Positions 27,837-35,202 of a stretch of 64,000 nt of DNA are shown piece after piece. The stretch spans positions 2,882,001 to 2,946,000 of the forward strand of contig NZ_OY735139.1 in NCBI RefSeq assembly GCF_963457605.1, given 5' to 3'. Every line of letters starts with the position of its first letter. Within the stretch, counting starts at the first letter, position 1. Under the pieces are notes generated by a model. The model was not told the origin of the DNA, ran no database searches, and saw only the letters and a list, made by a program, of their open reading frames with translations. Both the position numbers and the translations under genes were made by a program. Source of the DNA: an uncultured Gellertiella sp. (lineage in GTDB: Bacteria; Pseudomonadota; Alphaproteobacteria; Rhizobiales; Rhizobiaceae).

Positions 27837-28799
27837 ATGACTAGCATTATGACGAACACTGCTGCGCTGGCAGCTCTCAGCACTCTTCGTTCCATCGACA
27901 TGAACATGGAGATGACCCAGAATCGAATTTCTTCCGGGTATCGCGTCAGCTCCGCTGCTGACAATGCCGCCTACTGGTCGATTGCAACCACCATGCGGTC
28001 CGACAACAAGGCGTTGTCGGGTGTGCAGGATGCACTTGGCCTCGGTGCTGCAAAGACCGATACCGCCTATACCGCGATGGATTCCTCCATCAATGTGGTG
28101 ATCCAGATCAAGGCCAAGCTGGTCGCTGCCCGCGAACCTGGCGTGGATCGTGACAAGATCAACAAGGAACTGACCGAGCTCAAGAACCAGCTCAATTCGA
28201 TCTCGCAGTCGGCGTCCTTCTCCGGTGAAAACTGGCTCTACAATGACTCGACCGCCGCCGTTGGCACCAAAGAAATGGTGGGCTCCTTCGTCCGCAACGC
28301 CAATGGCACGGTGTCGATCCAGACCGTTGATTTCGATGCTTCCAAATCGGTGCTGATCGACAGCAAGGGCGCAAGCCGCGGCCTTCTGACGAAGGATGTC
28401 ACGGTCACGCAGCCCAGCGGCACCACGACGTCGACGGCCACCTACTTCCTGATCAATGCGTCATCGACGACGGCGGCGACGGGTACGGAAGTCAAGATCT
28501 CGACCACCACCACCGACGACAATCTCGAAGGCATGATCAGCGCGGTGGATACGATGCTGAAGAACATGACGGACTCGGCTGCAACCCTCGGCGCGGTCAA
28601 CAGCCGCCTGTCGCTGCAGAACAGCTTCATCAAATCCCTGTCCGACGTGATCGACAAGGGTGTGGGGCGACTGGTGGATGCCGACATGAACGAGGAATCG
28701 ACCAAGCTCAAGGCGTTGCAGACCCAGCAGCAACTCGGTGTCCAGGCCCTGTCGATTGCCAACGGCAATGCACAGAACCTCCTGACACTGTTCCGCTAA
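27837..28799 (+). CDS. fla: Flagellin, paralogue 5 of 7
   Basis: The 320-residue flagellin begins MTSIMTNTAALAALSTLRSIDMNMEMTQNRISSGYRVSSAADNAAYWS. It ends MNEESTKLKALQTQQQLGVQALSIANGNAQNLLTLFR. The central domain (VDFDASKSVLIDSKGASRGLLTKDVTVTQPSGTTTSTATYFLINASS) is nearly the same as in paralogues 1 and 6. It is a monocistronic unit with its own leader. Confidence 0.97.
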   Translation: MTSIMTNTAALAALSTLRSIDMNMEMTQNRISSGYRVSSAADNAAYWSIATTMRSDNKALSGVQDALGLGAAKTDTAYTAMDSSINVVIQIKAKLVAAREPGVDRDKINKELTELKNQLNSISQSASFSGENWLYNDSTAAVGTKEMVGSFVRNANGTVSIQTVDFDASKSVLIDSKGASRGLLTKDVTVTQPSGTTTSTATYFLINASSTTAATGTEVKISTTTTDDNLEGMISAVDTMLKNMTDSAATLGAVNSRLSLQNSFIKSLSDVIDKGVGRLVDADMNEESTKLKALQTQQQLGVQALSIANGNAQNLLTLFR

Positions 28800-28827
28800 G
28801 CGCCACAGAGCCAGTTGCCCAATTCCT

Positions 28828-28851
28828 GACCCGCGCCGAAAGGTGCGGGTC
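28828..28851 (+). terminator. Terminator-like hairpin after flagellin 5
   Basis: GACCCGC...GCGGGTC is a 7-bp stem, followed by CATTTCGTTATATT with a weak T tract. Confidence 0.5.
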
Positions 28852-28871
28852 ATTTCGTTATATTCTGGCCT

Positions 28872-28940
28872 GATTTTCCCTGTTTCCGTTTGTCTTTTCG
28901 GAAAAACCGGATTCCACTTTTCCCTGACAAACTCTAAAGC
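28872..28940 (+). repeat. Dispersed intergenic repeat, copy 2 (core only)
   Basis: It contains the core GTTTGTCTTTTCGGAAAAAC and CCGGATTCCACTTTTCCCTG followed by ACAAACTCTAA. It lacks the leading GTCTGGTTCA palindrome of the copies at 2255 and 50676. It sits between flagellins 5 and 6, so it arrived after or during their duplication. Confidence 0.75.
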
Positions 28941-29103
28941 ATTGAAATAGCTTGATAATAAGTGAATTTTGAGAGGTGAGGGAGTCTCAAAAACATAAAA
29001 GCTATGTAAAATTGCAATCATCTTTCAGCAAATTTTAACGTTAATAGTATTAAATGAAACTATCAAACGGCGGATTAACCGAAAGTACAGAGCGGGTTAG
29101 TTT

Positions 29104-29182
29104 GCATGACGCTGGCTGCCGTTGCCGGTAAGTAAATCCGGTATGTCCCTTCCATTTATCTAGTCCAAAAGGGGCAGTACCA
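29104..29182 (+). promoter_or_regulatory. Structured flagellin mRNA leader, copy 6
   Basis: GCATGA (29104), CCGG-taagtaaat-CCGG hairpin, TATGTCCCTT. TGTCCCTT (29144-29151) pairs with AAGGGGCA (29169-29176), with one U:G pair. Spacing to ATG is 6 nt. Confidence 0.68.
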
Positions 29183-30145
29183 ATGACGAGTATCATGACT
29201 AATTCCGCAGCACTTTCGGCTCTCGCAACGCTGCGTTCGATCGACATGAACATGGAAAAGACGCAGGATGCGATCTCTTCCGGTCTGAAAGTCGGTTCGG
29301 CAAAGGACAATGCGGCATACTGGTCCATTGCCACCACCATGCGTTCTGACAACAAGGCTCTGGCCGGTGTGGAAGACGCACTCGGCCTGGCGGCTGCCAA
29401 GACCGATACCGCCTATAGCGGTCTCGACACGTCGATCAACGTCATCACGCAGATCAAGGCCAAGCTCGTCGCTGCCCGTGAACCGGGTGTCGACCGCGAC
29501 AAGATCAACAAGGAACTGACCGAACTGAAGAACCAGCTGGTATCTGTTTCCCAGTCGGCCTCGTTCTCTGGTGAAAACTGGCTCTACAATGACTCGACCA
29601 CGGCTGCTGGCACCAAGGAAATGGTGGGTTCCTTCACCCGCAATTCCGCCGGCAATGTCTCCATCCAGACCATCGACTACGATACGTCCAAGTCGGTGCT
29701 GGTTGATACAAAGGGCGCGAGCCGCGGTCTGCTGACGAAGGATGTCACCGTTACCCAGCCGAGTGGCACCACCACCTCGACGGCAACCTACTTCCTGATC
29801 AATGTCACCTCCGCAACGGCTGCAACCGGCACGGAAGTGAAGATTTCCTCGGCGACCACCGATGACAATCTCGAAGGCATGATCAGTGCTGTCGACTCCA
29901 TGCTGAAGAACATGACCGATGCCGCAGCAACGCTTGGTGCGACCAACTCCCGCATCGAGCTGCAGCACAGCTTCATCAAGTCCCTGTCCGACGTGATCGA
30001 CAAGGGCGTGGGTCGTCTGGTGGATGCCGACATGAACGAGGAATCGACCAGGCTCAAGGCGTTGCAGACCCAGCAGCAGCTTGGTGTCCAGTCGCTGTCG
30101 ATTGCCAATGGCAGTTCGCAGAACATCCTGCAGCTCTTCCGCTAG
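29183..30145 (+). CDS. fla: Flagellin, paralogue 6 of 7
   Basis: The 320-residue flagellin begins MTSIMTNSAALSALATLRSIDMNMEKTQDAISSGLKVGSAKDNAAYWS. It ends MNEESTRLKALQTQQQLGVQSLSIANGSSQNILQLFR. It is the closest relative of paralogue 1: both share ISSGL, the GTKEMVGSFTRNS block and NGSSQNILQLFR. It ends in a strong terminator and so is expressed alone. Confidence 0.97.
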   Translation: MTSIMTNSAALSALATLRSIDMNMEKTQDAISSGLKVGSAKDNAAYWSIATTMRSDNKALAGVEDALGLAAAKTDTAYSGLDTSINVITQIKAKLVAAREPGVDRDKINKELTELKNQLVSVSQSASFSGENWLYNDSTTAAGTKEMVGSFTRNSAGNVSIQTIDYDTSKSVLVDTKGASRGLLTKDVTVTQPSGTTTSTATYFLINVTSATAATGTEVKISSATTDDNLEGMISAVDSMLKNMTDAAATLGATNSRIELQHSFIKSLSDVIDKGVGRLVDADMNEESTRLKALQTQQQLGVQSLSIANGSSQNILQLFR

Positions 30146-30168
30146 GAAGACCTGCCCGGCACGAACAG

Positions 30169-30205
30169 AAAAGGCCGCGTTTCCCTCGGGAAACGCGGCC
30201 TTTTC
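30169..30205 (+). terminator. Bidirectional-looking terminator after flagellin 6
   Basis: AAAAGGCCGCGTTTCCC-tcg-GGGAAACGCGGCCTTTT is a long, nearly perfect hairpin with A before and T after, so it could end transcripts from either strand. Confidence 0.88.
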
Positions 30206-30402
30206 GCGTTTGCAGCCATGGCGCAACGGCACATATGATGGCTGCCCGGGACAACCCATGCGAAATCTGGCCGTCCGATTTTAGGAAAGATTTTATACGA
30301 AATAATATTTTCTTAATTGCGTTAACCTTTCGTTAACCATATGGATGCTAATCATTTGTTAACAGAACGATGAATGGCCACCAGGGCAAAACGTGGCCAC
30401 CT

Positions 30403-30477
30403 GCATGACGCGCATCATCGTTACCGGTCCCTTCTGATGACTCCGGTATGTCCCGACATCTCTATGGGGCAATGACC
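30403..30477 (+). promoter_or_regulatory. Structured flagellin mRNA leader, copy 7
   Basis: GCATGA (30403), ACCGG...CCGGT hairpin with a longer loop, TATGTCCC. TGTCCC (30449-30454) pairs with GGGGCA (30466-30471), with one U:G pair and the shortest loop of the set (11 nt). Spacing to ATG is 6 nt. Confidence 0.68.
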
Positions 30478-31443
30478 ATGACAAGTATTCTGACAAACAC
30501 CGCCGCGATGGCGGCTCTCCAGACTCTGCGCGCAATCGACAACAACATGGAAATGACCCAGGGCCGGATTTCGTCCGGTTACCGCGTCGCTTCCGCATCC
30601 GACAATGCAGCCTATTGGTCGATCGCCACCACCATGCGGTCCGACAATCAGGCGCTGTCCACCGTCAAGGATGCACTCGGCCTCGGCGCCGCCAAGACCG
30701 ACACCTATTACGCGGGCCTCGACAGCTCGGTAAATGTGGTCACCCAAATCAAGGCCAAGCTGGTTGCCGCCCGTGAACCGGGTGTCGACAAGGACAAGAT
30801 CAACAAGGAACTGACGGAGCTGAAGAATCAGCTGTCGTCGATTTCGCAGTCGGCGTCCTTCTCCGGCGAAAACTGGCTCTACAACGCCTCCACCACCGCG
30901 ATCGGCACCAAGCAGATCGTTGCCTCCTTCAACCGCGCGGCCAATGGCACGGTTTCGGTCACCACGCTTGCCTTCGACACCTCGAAGTCGATCCTGATCG
31001 ATACGTCCCAGGCGAGCCGCGGTTTGCTGACCAAGGGGGTGACGGTCACCCAGCCGAGCGGCACCACCACCGCGACCGCCACCTACTTCCTGATCAATGC
31101 CAGCTCGACGACGGCGGCGACGGGTACGGAAGTCAAGATCGGCACCACCACCACCAATGACGATCTCGACGGCATGATCAGTGCCGTGGAAGGTGTGCTC
31201 CAGGCGCTCACGGATTCCGCTGCAACCCTTGGCGCGATCAACAAGCGCATCGACATGCAGGACAATTTCGTCTCGACCCTGATGGATGTGATCGACAAGG
31301 GGGTCGGGCGTCTGGTCGATGCCGACATGAACGAGGAATCGACCCGGCTGAAGGCGCTGCAAACCCAGCAGCAGCTTGGCATCCAGTCGCTGTCGATTGC
31401 CAATACCAACGCCGCGAACATCATGCAGCTCTTCCGCCAGTAG
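30478..31443 (+). CDS. fla: Flagellin, paralogue 7 of 7
   Basis: The 321-residue flagellin begins MTSILTNTAAMAALQTLRAIDNNMEMTQGRISSGYRVASASDNAAYWS. It ends MNEESTRLKALQTQQQLGIQSLSIANTNAANIMQLFRQ. The N-terminal TNTAAM and terminal FRQ distinguish it. In-frame codons upstream (from 30448) lie inside the leader. The true start has GGGGCA at 30466-30471. It closes the array. Confidence 0.96.
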   Translation: MTSILTNTAAMAALQTLRAIDNNMEMTQGRISSGYRVASASDNAAYWSIATTMRSDNQALSTVKDALGLGAAKTDTYYAGLDSSVNVVTQIKAKLVAAREPGVDKDKINKELTELKNQLSSISQSASFSGENWLYNASTTAIGTKQIVASFNRAANGTVSVTTLAFDTSKSILIDTSQASRGLLTKGVTVTQPSGTTTATATYFLINASSTTAATGTEVKIGTTTTNDDLDGMISAVEGVLQALTDSAATLGAINKRIDMQDNFVSTLMDVIDKGVGRLVDADMNEESTRLKALQTQQQLGIQSLSIANTNAANIMQLFRQ

Positions 31444-31513
31444 ACGGATGAAGCAATTCCAGCAGGAACGTGAAACGATCCGATGCCTGGATTTGCATGA
31501 AAAGCAGACAGTT

Positions 31514-31552
31514 AGGGCATTTCAACGACTGCGGTCAAAGTTGAAATGCTCT
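31514..31552 (+). repeat. Intergenic palindrome after flagellin 7
   Basis: AGGGCATTTCAAC...GTTGAAATGCTCT forms a stem of at least 10 bp with a 13-nt loop (ARMS 31517-31526 and 31540-31549). There is no T tract. It may act as a 3' end or RNA-stabilising structure. Confidence 0.55.
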
Positions 31553-31761
31553 GGCCGGCCTACCGGAGCCGAAACCGGCGCATGACATTGCAAGCGGAAC
31601 GCGCCTGTCCGGCAGCCGCAACCATGCGCCCGACCCCCTTCTGCCGCCTTCAACCCCGCCGGTTCACAGGCCGCCGCTATTTTCACCGTGCCGCCGGTCA
31701 TCGGCATCTGGTGGAACCGTTGGACCGCGCACAGCCCTGGCGCGGTCCAACACCGTTCATC

Positions 31762-31776
31762 CTCGCACAAGTTTGG
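31762..31776 (+). promoter_or_regulatory. Candidate Rem box before fliH-motB
   Basis: CATCCTCGCACAAGTTTGG is nearly the same as CATCCTCGCGCAAGCTTCGG before flhA: both share the preceding CATC, and only the sixth base and the C/T near the end differ. Confidence 0.4.
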
Positions 31777-31972
31777 GCATCTACGGTTACCTTCAGCTGC
31801 ACTCTCGGCAGCATGATCCGGCGGGGCGTTTCTTCGGGACTGTCCGCGCCGGCTGGATGAATCTGTGGCTGGATGGCGTCATGATCAGGGTTCTGAAGCG
31901 TTTTCAGGGTTTGAACGATCGCCTGATGGCCCCGGGTTCGGAAATGACTTCCGCGCATGAAGGGATCAGCCC

Positions 31973-32620
31973 ATGAGTACAGGACTTGCCCGATATCTCA
32001 AGGATTTTGGCGATCCTCAGCCGCCACAGCCTGTCATCACCGATTTTGATGCGGATAATTTCACAGCGCCCGACCTGGGCGCTTTCGGCGATTTTGCCGA
32101 GACCCTGGCTCCGGATCCCGATGCGATCCGCCAGGAAGCCTATGCCGAGGGCTATGAGACCGCCTCCGTCGAACTCGGTGCCAGGCACCAGGACACGCTC
32201 GACGCGATGCGGCAGCTGCATGCCGAGGAGATCGAAAACCTCACCCGGACCCTGGAGGAAGAGGCCGCAACCCGCATCGCCGCAGGCCTGCGCCAAATCG
32301 CTGCGGTCCTGGCCGAACGGATCAGCGATGAGGTCGCCCATTGCCTTGCGCCGGTCCTGCAGGAAGAGGTTGCCGCCAAGGCAGTGGCCGAAATGGCCGA
32401 TCTGGTGCGCCTGTCAATCCTCGAAGGCGAGGCAGGTCCAATTATAGTTAAGGGTCCTTTGCCACTCTTCAATATTTTAGCAATAGAAATGGGGGAGGAT
32501 GCAAGCGTGCTTCGACATGTTGAAGCGGCTGACCTCGATCTCTCGGTGGAAATTGCCGGATCGGTGTTGGTGACCCGAATGTCGGCCTTTGCCGCTAGCC
32601 TGAAGAAAGTTCTGGAATGA
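31973..32620 (+). CDS. fliH: FliH-like flagellar export accessory protein
   Basis: The 215-residue soluble protein has a disordered acidic N-terminus. A long Glu/Ala/Gln-rich helix follows (EEIENLTRTLEEEAATRIAAGLRQIAAVLAERISDEVAHCLAPVLQEEVAAKAVAEMADLVR). A small C-terminal domain completes it (IIVKGPLPLFNILAIEMGEDASVLRHVEAADLDLSVEIAGSVLVTRMSAFAASLKKVLE). Shape and size fit FliH/HrpE, the regulator of the FliI ATPase, which is otherwise missing from the window. Sequence similarity is weak, so the call rests on architecture and on the lack of another fliH. It overlaps motB by 4 bp. Confidence 0.6.
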   Translation: MSTGLARYLKDFGDPQPPQPVITDFDADNFTAPDLGAFGDFAETLAPDPDAIRQEAYAEGYETASVELGARHQDTLDAMRQLHAEEIENLTRTLEEEAATRIAAGLRQIAAVLAERISDEVAHCLAPVLQEEVAAKAVAEMADLVRLSILEGEAGPIIVKGPLPLFNILAIEMGEDASVLRHVEAADLDLSVEIAGSVLVTRMSAFAASLKKVLE

Positions 32621-33882
32621 GTGACGGCGAAAACCATCACCATGGTAAAAATGAAATCCTGATCATCAAGCGCCACGGCGGTGGGCATGAGGACGGGCAT
32701 CATGGCGGTGCGTGGAAAATTGCCTATGCCGACTTCATGACCGCGATGATGGCCTTCTTTCTGGTGATGTGGCTGGTCAATGCCGCCAACGAGGAGACCA
32801 AGGCTTCGGTCGCGAGCTATTTCAACCCGATCAAGCTCACCGACGAGACCCCGGCCCAGAAGGGCCTGAAAAAGCCGACCGAGCAGGCGCAAGGCGAGCA
32901 GACCAAGGACAAGTCGACCTCCTCGCAGCAAAAGCCGAAGGACGGCGCTGCGGCAGCATCTGGCGAAGACCAGTCCGCGACCTCAGGCGACCACAAGGAC
33001 TATTCGGAAGCCGACTATTTCGAAAATCCCTACTCGGTCCTGTCCGAGATCGCCCAGGAGGTTGGCCAGCAGGCCAATGTCAGCGTCAAGGGCGAAGGGG
33101 GGGCCTCCGATTCCGGCCCGGCCACCGGTGCCAGCGGTGGCGAAGCCTATCGCGATCCGTTCTCGCCCGACTTCTGGACCCAGCAGGTCGAAGTAACGGG
33201 CAAGGACCAGACGACCTCCGAAGCAACCCCGAAGGCAAGGCCCGACCAGAAACGGCAGCAGCAACAGGCCGCACTTGATGCGCCTGCCGAAGATGCCGCT
33301 GACGCAACGCCGGTTCCGACCCCCCGACCCGACCCGAAGACGGCCACGAAGGCTGAAGACAAGACGGCCGACAAGACAAAGGACAAGACCGAAGACAGGA
33401 CCGCCGATCCCCAGGATGTGAAGAAGGCCGAGGATCTCAGGCAGACCCTGCAGCAGGCGCTTGCCGGCGTTCCCGGGAAAGTCGCCGAAGGTCTGGTTGT
33501 CAAGGCCGCCGAGGGCGGATTGCTGGTCAGCATTTCCGATCAGGTCAAGAGCCAGATGTTCAATGTCGGCTCTGCCGTTCCCAGTCCTGAACTGGTCGTG
33601 GCGATGGAGAAGATTGGCAAGGTTCTGTCCGGGCGTCCGGGCGACGTGCTCATTCGCGGCCATACGGACGGTCGGCAGTTCAAGGGTGGCCATAATGACA
33701 ATTGGCAGCTGTCCACCGCCCGTGCGCAGAGCGCCTATTTCATGCTGGTGCGCGGCGGGCTTGACGAGAAGCGGGTTCAACAGATCTCGGGATTTGCGGA
33801 CCGCAGACTTCAGGATCCTGAAAATCCGCTGGACGATGCGAATCGCCGCATCGAGATCCTGATCAAGGCAGACAAGGGGTAG
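32617..33882 (+). CDS. motB: Flagellar stator protein MotB
   Basis: The 421-residue stator subunit has a His-rich N-terminus. A single membrane helix (WKIAYADFMTAMMAFFLVMWLVNA) follows, with the proton-binding Asp near residue 39. A long, low-complexity Thr/Lys/Asp/Ala linker follows, then a C-terminal OmpA/peptidoglycan-binding domain (VLIRGHTDGRQFKGGHNDNWQLSTARAQSAYFMLVRGGL...DDANRRIEI). The linker is longer than in enterobacteria, as in other rhizobia, where it is thought to accommodate MotC. Confidence 0.97.
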   Translation: MSDGENHHHGKNEILIIKRHGGGHEDGHHGGAWKIAYADFMTAMMAFFLVMWLVNAANEETKASVASYFNPIKLTDETPAQKGLKKPTEQAQGEQTKDKSTSSQQKPKDGAAAASGEDQSATSGDHKDYSEADYFENPYSVLSEIAQEVGQQANVSVKGEGGASDSGPATGASGGEAYRDPFSPDFWTQQVEVTGKDQTTSEATPKARPDQKRQQQQAALDAPAEDAADATPVPTPRPDPKTATKAEDKTADKTKDKTEDRTADPQDVKKAEDLRQTLQQALAGVPGKVAEGLVVKAAEGGLLVSISDQVKSQMFNVGSAVPSPELVVAMEKIGKVLSGRPGDVLIRGHTDGRQFKGGHNDNWQLSTARAQSAYFMLVRGGLDEKRVQQISGFADRRLQDPENPLDDANRRIEILIKADKG

Positions 33883-33885
33883 GCC

Positions 33886-35202
33886 ATGACGGCTTCAAGG
33901 AACAGGTGCCTGGTGTTCGCAGCCGCGTTGCTGGCGACCTCGTTTCCTTCCGTGGTCAACGCGGGCGACGAGGAACTGGCACCCTACAAGATGCTGCGCT
34001 CGATGCAATTCGTGCAGGATTCCGTGGTGCTCGGCGATCACTCGGCAGCCGAAATGCAGCGCTATCTGCTCGGCACCATCGACAAGCGGTTGCGGGCCGT
34101 TGATTCCTCGGTCTTTGAGGACCCGCGCAATGTCGATGCGACATTGATCTACACGATGAGCGGCGGCAATCCGAAGACGCTCGAATATCTGGTCGCACGC
34201 GACGTGCAGGGCTATTTCGACAACCGGGTCACCGAAATCCTGCGCAAATATCTGTCCGGCAAGGGACAGCTTGTCGTCAACGCGCTTTCCGACATGCAGA
34301 AGGAATACAAGGACAAGGACATCGGGCCCTATCTGGCGCTGATTGCCGGCAATACGCTGATGAATTCCAAGCCGGAAGCCGCCCTGAAAATGTACAATTG
34401 GGCACGGCTGACTTCGCCAGGGACCATCGTCGAGGAGGCGGCCCTGCGTCGTTCGATGTCGATTGCGGTCAATGCGGGGATGATCAACGAAGGGCTGGCC
34501 TATTCCAATCAATATGCCCGAAGGTTCCTGCATTCCCCCTATGCCAGCCAGTTTGCCGATCTGTTCGTGGCACTGGCGGTGGAGAATGTCCACACGATCG
34601 GTCTGGACCGCATTCGCGACACGGTCGAGGTGATGGACACGGACCGCAAGCAGGCCATTTACCTGCGCATCGCCCGGCAGGCGACGATTGCAGGCGAGAG
34701 CGAGCTTGCGAAAATGGCCGCAGCGGAGGCGGCGAAAATCAAGGCTACCGACGGCACGTCGAAAGACGTGCTGGCAGGCTTTTACAGCGGCATTGCCGAT
34801 GTCTCCTCCGAAAATATTTCCAAGGTCGCCGAGGGGCTCGGCATGGTTCCCGACGGGCTCCTGTCGGACAAGGACAAGGCCTTGCGCGAGGCCGCCCGTT
34901 CGGTCGTCGAACAGGTTCTGAAGGCACCGGATCCGGAAAGCCTGGCGCAAGACACTGCGCCTATACCTTCCGAAAGCAGCCAGAGCGTTGATGCAAACGC
35001 GGCCGGAGATGTGCTTCCGGTGGCAGGGCAGACAAATGTGCAGGGCACGCAACAACCGGTTGTCGCCCATGCCAATGCCCCCGGCGCAATCCAGGCCTCA
35101 GCCCCTCAGCCAGATCCTGCCATTGATCCGATTGTCACATCGGCACGCAGCAAGCTTGGTGAAATAGACAAATTGCTGGAAAAGGACAGTTCAACGCCAT
35201 GA
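33886..35202 (+). CDS. motC: Periplasmic motor protein MotC
   Basis: The 438-residue exported protein has a signal peptide (RCLVFAAALLATSFPSVVNA). A helical repeat-rich body follows (LIAGNTLMNSKPEAALKMYNWARLTSPGTIVEEAALRRSMSIAVNAGMINEGLAYSNQY...), with a Gln/Ala/Pro-rich tail. In S. meliloti MotC binds the periplasmic part of MotB and is needed for rotation, with MotE as its chaperone. It lies 3 bp after motB and overlaps fliK by 4 bp. Confidence 0.95.
   Translation: MTASRNRCLVFAAALLATSFPSVVNAGDEELAPYKMLRSMQFVQDSVVLGDHSAAEMQRYLLGTIDKRLRAVDSSVFEDPRNVDATLIYTMSGGNPKTLEYLVARDVQGYFDNRVTEILRKYLSGKGQLVVNALSDMQKEYKDKDIGPYLALIAGNTLMNSKPEAALKMYNWARLTSPGTIVEEAALRRSMSIAVNAGMINEGLAYSNQYARRFLHSPYASQFADLFVALAVENVHTIGLDRIRDTVEVMDTDRKQAIYLRIARQATIAGESELAKMAAAEAAKIKATDGTSKDVLAGFYSGIADVSSENISKVAEGLGMVPDGLLSDKDKALREAARSVVEQVLKAPDPESLAQDTAPIPSESSQSVDANAAGDVLPVAGQTNVQGTQQPVVAHANAPGAIQASAPQPDPAIDPIVTSARSKLGEIDKLLEKDSSTP

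Larger units (their letters stand above)
31444..31972. other. Gap between flagellin 7 and the fliH-motB operon
   Basis: This 529-bp gap holds no convincing gene. Short ORFs here have atypical arginine/proline-rich translations. It contains a palindrome at 31514-31552 (GCATTTCAAC...GTTGAAATGC), which may end flagellin 7 transcription and resembles rhizobial intergenic repeats. It also contains a Rem-box-like CTCGCACAAGTTTGG at 31762-31776, about 200 bp before the next start. Confidence 0.6.

Noticed and set aside
20173..31443. Regularly spaced repeats that might be a CRISPR array or a satellite
   Set aside because: The repeats are roughly 1-kb flagellin genes and their leaders, not 25-40 bp direct repeats with unique spacers. 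No cas genes are present.
31546..31860. A 104-codon ORF after flagellin 7
   Set aside because: Translation is Arg/Pro-rich without similarity, lacks a ribosome site, and overlaps the palindrome and the Rem-box-like site.
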